Shown here piece by piece: positions 59,597 to 64,000 of a stretch of 64,000 nt of DNA; position 1 is the stretch's first letter, and each line of letters starts with the position of its first letter. A model generated the notes under the pieces. The model was not told where the DNA came from. It did not search any database and saw only the letters and a program-made list of their open reading frames with translations. Made by a program: the position numbers and the translations under genes. This stretch comes from Lithobates sylvaticus (Eukaryota > Chordata > Amphibia > Anura > Ranidae), in contig CM053032.1 in NCBI GenBank assembly GCA_028564925.1, forward strand, positions 122,779,490-122,843,489, written 5' to 3'.

Positions 59597-59933
59597 GTGC
59601 ATGTTATACACCAATAAATACGGTATATATATATATATATATATATATGAATTTTTATCATCATGAATTTTTGAGCGATGCACAAAATGTTACCTTTCAC
59701 ATATCCCTTGGATTTACACGTCTTAGTGTTGTGCTGGCTGCTATTTGATATAAGTTTGCATGTCAGCGCGATATACACCAATTTTTCAAGTTAAAACAAG
59801 CTGTTTACCTACATATGTAATGGAAGGTTATGTGCAAAAATAATTGTAAAATTGTGTTTTCCAAAACTTGGGCAGGTTTAAAATCCCTGATCACATTGTA
59901 AAGTCTACCGTGACTAGGTTATGACACTGAGAC

Positions 59934-60326
59934 TAGGTTCAGACTACTGCAATGCAGGAAACCAGCGCGATTACAGCGCCAGTTCCCGCATCGGTCCTTT
60001 CCCGCAGGCAGTTCACACTGCCTTCTGTGAACCGCTGCGAGTGTCAATACAATGTAAATGACACCCCCAGATCGGTTCACAGATCGCAGTGCGAACTGTG
60101 AACTTGCAAAAGGAATCAAGTCGCATAGGTAAGAACACCCATGCGATACGATTCTAGTGCGGGGAACAAGTCCCTGCACCCCTTTCTGTACGGCTCCAAT
60201 GCAAGTTCAGCCATACAATCGTATGGCTGAACTTGTATTGCTCAGACATTGCATGTGATCGGCACCTGCGGTGCAAGTGCGAATCACATGCAATGTCAGA
60301 GATCGCACTCGTGTGAACCCAGGCTA
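59934..60326. mobile_element. Miniature inverted-repeat element in GSG1 intron
   Basis: Ends read GACTAGGTTCAGACTACTGC left and GCCTGGGTTCACACGAGTGC from the right. Inner hairpins include AAGTTCAGCCATAC...GTATGGCTGAACTT and TGACATTGCATGTGAT-type arms. The target duplication is unclear (possibly TGACAC/CGACAC). Confidence 0.65.
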
Positions 60327-60536
60327 CGACACCAAGGTACAGCTATGTCAGCTATGTGTGACTTTTATTTCTGTATCAGGCCCACTATTTTGTGGATAAT
60401 AACTTTGCTGACATATGTAAACACCTCTTTCTATTATATAATTTGAGCTGAGCCTTATATTTTGCATGTAGTTCCTATTTAGCTGTGTACTTCCATGCCT
60501 TGAAAAATAAATCAAAAAAAAAAAAAAAAAACTTAC

Positions 60537-60879
<343 letters not shown>

Positions 60880-63800
60880 GCTCTATTGTTTTCAGGGGCA
60901 CCTCACTTTTACCCAAGCTAGGGTGGCCAGTTTGCTTTCCAGCTGCATTCGGCCTTTTTTTTATTTTGATTGGTTCAGGGACAAACTGCATTCATAGCAG
61001 GATAGACGACCAGGGACGGTACATTTTTTTACATTGTAAAATAACCGCGTGGTGATACTCGCTAATGTGTATGTTCCCCCCCCCCTTTAAACATCGAGGT
61101 CCTTCTTGACCTTCTGGAGTTTGTACTGGAGAGGCCGGGCCTCCCGGTACTAGCTATAGGCGACTTTAATATGGTTCTGGACCCGACAATCGATAGGCTT
61201 TCCCAGGGGACTAAACGGGGGGGGCAAGTGGACAGCCGTCTTCACTTCCTCTTGGAGGACCTAGGTCTGAAGGACATTTGGCGTCTGAGGAACCCGGGGG
61301 AAGGGCTATTCCTGCTTCTCCAGTACATACTCCACACTGTCAAGAATTGACATGCTGCTAGGCAACGACGAGCTGATGGCTATGGTAGATAACATTAGGT
61401 ACAGGCCTAGAGGCCTTTCTGACCACTCCCCTGTGACAGCTTCCAGTTAATGGACAGCCTCAAGAGGTCCTATCTGAGTCTGGGACACAATCAAAGCTAT
61501 CTGCAGATCTCAAAGATTAAAAAACGGTCAAGAGAAGGGGAGGAAACCGCTGAAACTTGCACCCGCAAACTTTAGAACATAGGGGATCGGGTAGTCCTGT
61601 TTTTTGAAGACTGATTAATACAGGAGCGGGTGGGACCTCTTGACTCCCGAGATAGTGATACTTCCGGGAACTCTGAACAGTTGGACCTGAAGGAGGAAAT
61701 GGACACGTTCTTCGGGGATTGACGGTTCCCTGTCTCTCTGAGGAGGACAGGGCAGCACTAGATCTGTATCTGGAGGAGGAACAACTGTCCGGGCCTTGGC
61801 CTACCCTTTATCGCAGCTATGGGGAGGTGCTTCTACCCGAACGGCCCCCTGGAGGGGAGAACTCCCCAAGTCAATGATGGAACTTATCCCTAAGGAGAAT
61901 AAGAATCCACTCTCACCTGCCTCATACAGACCTATTGCGGGACATGAAGGTGTTGTTTGGTTAAATACAATTATCCATAAACTGGTGCACCAAGACCAAT
62001 CCGGGTTTATCCCGGGTAGGTCGACCAGCTTAAATATCAGACGCCTTTTTTTGAACCTCCAACTTCCTGTTGAAGATGGGGGCAACAGGGCTGTCCTTTC
62101 CTTGGACGCGGCCAAGGCTTTCGACTCCCTAGAATGGAAATACCTTTGGAGAACCCTATCGGAATTCCGGGTGGGCCCGAACTTCGTCAACTGGGTAAAA
62201 CTCCTATATGGCTCTCCGGGGGCAAGGGTGAAAGTGAATGGCGAACACTCTTCCAGGTTTCGATTGCTGAGGGGGACGAGGCAGGGGTGCCCTTTGTCAC
62301 CCCTCCTCTTCGCCCTCGCAATCGAGCCTTTGGCCATCTCTTTGAGATCATCACCAGTAATAAAAGGGTTTAAACGAGGGGACCTAGAGGAAAAAGTAAT
62401 ACTATACGCAGATGATCTCCTCCTATTGCTTAATGACACGCAGGAGTCACTACGGGAGACCATGGGTATAATAAAAGACTTTGGCCGTTTGTCAGGACTG
62501 AGAATAAACTGGGAAAAATCGAATCTACTACCTATAGACCCTTTAGTCCTTCCCCTACCATACGAAGCAGAACAACTCCAAATAGTAGAGAAAATTAAAT
62601 ATTTAGGTATCACTATCTCGAGAGACCCTAAACATTTTATTACAGAAAATCTAGTTCCACTCTTGAATAAATTTAAAGGAAAAATTCAAATTTGGAAAAA
62701 ACTCTCCCTATCAGCAGCAGGTCGGTGCAATCTAATAAAAATGGTGCTTATGCCACAACTGTTATACATACTACTCCATAATTCGCCAATATGGATTTAC
62801 AATAAGTGGTTTACTAAGGTAGAGACCATATTTAGAGAACTAGTTTGGAAAGGGGGAACCTCCCGGATAAGCCTTAGTACATTACAACTTCCAACTGGGT
62901 CAGGAGGAGTAGCCCTGCCGCATCCTTTTAGATACTTTCTGGCAGCTCAGCTGCAGCATCTGGGGGGTTGCGAAGCTGATAATGAGGGGCAGGAGTGGAA
63001 GATCCTCCTCTATAAAGCCTCACATAACTCTTTGATCGAGATACTAGAGGCAGGGACCTTCCATAAGGGGCTCCCTACCCTGGACTTAATGGCCAGGGTC
63101 TGGGGCACCGCAAAAAAAATACTGGGATACAGAGGGTTTATGGCTTTCTCCCCGTTATGGGAGAACACCAACCTACGTGAAGTTCAAAAACTGGGGATGG
63201 TTAGGGAATGGGAGAGAGTAGGCCTAAAAAATATATTGCTCAGATTTATCACGAGGGCGGGATCAGAAGCTTCCAGGACCTCAGAGATCTCTTCCTCCTT
63301 CCTAGGAAGTCTTTTTTTAGATACCTACAGGTGAGGCATGCTCTGGCTGAACAGTTTAAAGGTGATCTACCTGAATGGACAACTATGCCGGTTCTACAGA
63401 AATTGTCACGGATGAGGACCCGGAAGGGTCTGATATCTGATTTATACCTGCATCTGTATAAAGGGTCTTCGGGAGCCACACAAATAAGTCTACATAAAGC
63501 AAAGTGGGAGAGAGATGTGGGGACTATCACAACCCCTCAATGGGAAAGGATACTTGAACTGGCTCCACTAGTATCACTCTCCCCCCCCAGAAAATGTCAC
63601 ATCTTTTCCTAATACACCGGGGCCTATTATACCCCAAACAAACTGTTTAGGTTTGGGTGTAGGCAGGATGACAGATGTCCTAGATGCAGGAGACCGGGGG
63701 GCGACCTTGTCCACATGTTCTGGAAATGTCCAAAATTATATGAATATTGGAAAGAGGTGGTGGACAGGGTCTCCCAGGTATTTAATACTCACCTGGAACC

Positions 63801-64000
63801 GGATCCCATTCTATGTGTTCTTGGGGGAGGAGGAGGAGTTGGCAGGCCCGGGGAGGGTCAGATAGCTGTCCTGCGCTGTCTTTTTCAGGCTAGGATTCTA
63901 ATCGCCCGTAGGTGGCAGTCTACCAGCCCCCCTACAGCTATTGAGTGGGAGCAAAACATGGACAGAGTGATCCTGAAAGAAAGAACTACATACATAAAAC
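60880..64000 (+). mobile_element. L1 retrotransposon (copy 6), runs off the right edge
   Basis: Starts inside the endonuclease domain and has no 5' UTR, so it is 5'-truncated. Endonuclease, RT and knuckle regions follow in order. The 3' end lies beyond the window. Confidence 0.85.
60880..64000 (+). pseudogene. L1 ORF2 of copy 6, decayed, partial
   Basis: Endonuclease blocks DDQGRYIFLHCKI (about 61005), LPVLAIGDFNMVLDPTIDRL (about 61145) and SRIDMLLGNDE lie in shifting frames. RT is in a long open stretch 61796-63334: MMELIPKENKNPLSPASYRP, SGFIPGRSTSLNIRR, AVLSLDAAKAFDSLEW, LRGTRQGCPLSPLLFAL and VILYADDLLLLL. A short deletion or scramble follows SYRPI, where the LLN..YK segment is expected. 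C-terminal region 63208-64000 has CPRCRRPGGDLVHMFWKC. Frame changes near 63200-63300 and 63600. Confidence 0.85.

Larger units (their letters stand above)
54761..59623. mobile_element. TA-target inverted-repeat element carrying an L1
   Basis: Ends read CCGTATTTATCGGCGTATAA left and CCGTATTTATTGGTGTATAA from the right. Both sides abut (TA)n, giving TA targets. Interior left part to about 55190 has a repeated GCAGCCTTGTCAGTGT phrase. L1 copy 5 takes up 55190-59596. The TA target suggests a Tc1/mariner-type element. Confidence 0.75.
50725..59713 (-). mobile_element. Penelope-like element copy 2, minus strand, inverted terminal repeats
   Basis: The left arm 50725-51225 returns reversed at 54300-54745 and, after the TA-target insertion, 59630-59713; shared phrases include CCTTTCACATATCCCTTG and ATTTTTGAGCG. 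Between the arms, read on the minus strand, lie the RT thumb region (54310-54060), a 373-bp insertion, more thumb (53753-53560), the GIY-YIG endonuclease (53440-53085), a 3' UTR holding TTAA element D, and a hammerhead-like motif. The RT core is missing, so it is truncated. Inverted terminal arms are a known PLE arrangement. Confidence 0.75.
50631..60536 (-). other. GSG1 intron, filled with mobile elements
   Basis: Nearly all 9.9 kb can be assigned: PLE copy 2 with inverted terminal repeats, TTAA element D, a 373-bp miniature element, a TA-target element holding L1 copy 5, and a small inverted-repeat element at 59934-60326. Only 50631-50725, 59715-59933 and 60327-60536 look like old unique intron. 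Confidence 0.8.

Overview
This window looks like a piece of a large, repeat-packed amphibian (anuran, probably ranid-like) genome. The placement rests on a vertebrate host gene, several vertebrate-type L1 retrotransposons, Penelope-like and DIRS-like retroelements, and many hAT, Tc1 and TTAA-target DNA transposons. The species itself is inference. The only host gene I can support is GSG1 (claudin-related germ-cell/AMPA-receptor auxiliary family). It lies on the minus strand as two consecutive coding exons, 60537-60648 and 50288-50630. Their splice sites and codon phase fit each other, so this is the 3' end of a real gene with a 9.9 kb intron. Earlier exons must lie beyond 64 kb.

Layout: 1-5920 is the 3' end of a Penelope-like element (PLE) with a GIY-YIG endonuclease, a promoter-like GC-rich tail and a hammerhead-ribozyme-like motif, split by a 2.9 kb palindromic hAT-type element (715-3608). 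From about 5950 to 9018 there is a decayed hAT transposase gene, then a 5'-truncated L1 (9019-10602). A Tc1-like remnant (10760-16388) is split by a hAT element (10993-16168), which is split by a second hAT element (12321-14968). From 18180 to 29240 there are two minus-strand L1 copies in head-to-tail order. Both ends of the 17.7-30.7 kb block carry the same CTCGCTCG-type pyrimidine satellite. A TTAA-target element (30.9-31.8 kb) is followed by a Kolobok-like transposase remnant whose 3' end is duplicated inside a maze of direct and inverted repeats (33.7-37.1 kb). A DIRS/Ngaro-type fossil (37.1-42.4 kb) is split by a dimeric copy of the palindromic hAT-type element (38446-41899). A minus-strand L1 (43625-50344), split by a 5.1 kb TTAA element, abuts the last GSG1 codons. 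The GSG1 intron holds a second PLE with inverted terminal repeats, three smaller DNA transposons and another L1. A sixth L1 runs off the right edge.

The most interesting points are: (1) an L1 that begins exactly at the GSG1 C-terminus and appears to supply the new stop codon and 3' end; (2) palindromic hAT-type elements with a two-way core promoter at their centre (CRE and two outward TATA boxes in the first copy), each arm carrying a short charged ORF and an AATAAA, with a third, apparently unrelated palindrome of the same plan; (3) hammerhead-like cores in both PLE copies; (4) three-deep nesting provable from perfect 8-bp target duplications. No rRNA, tRNA or CRISPR is visible.
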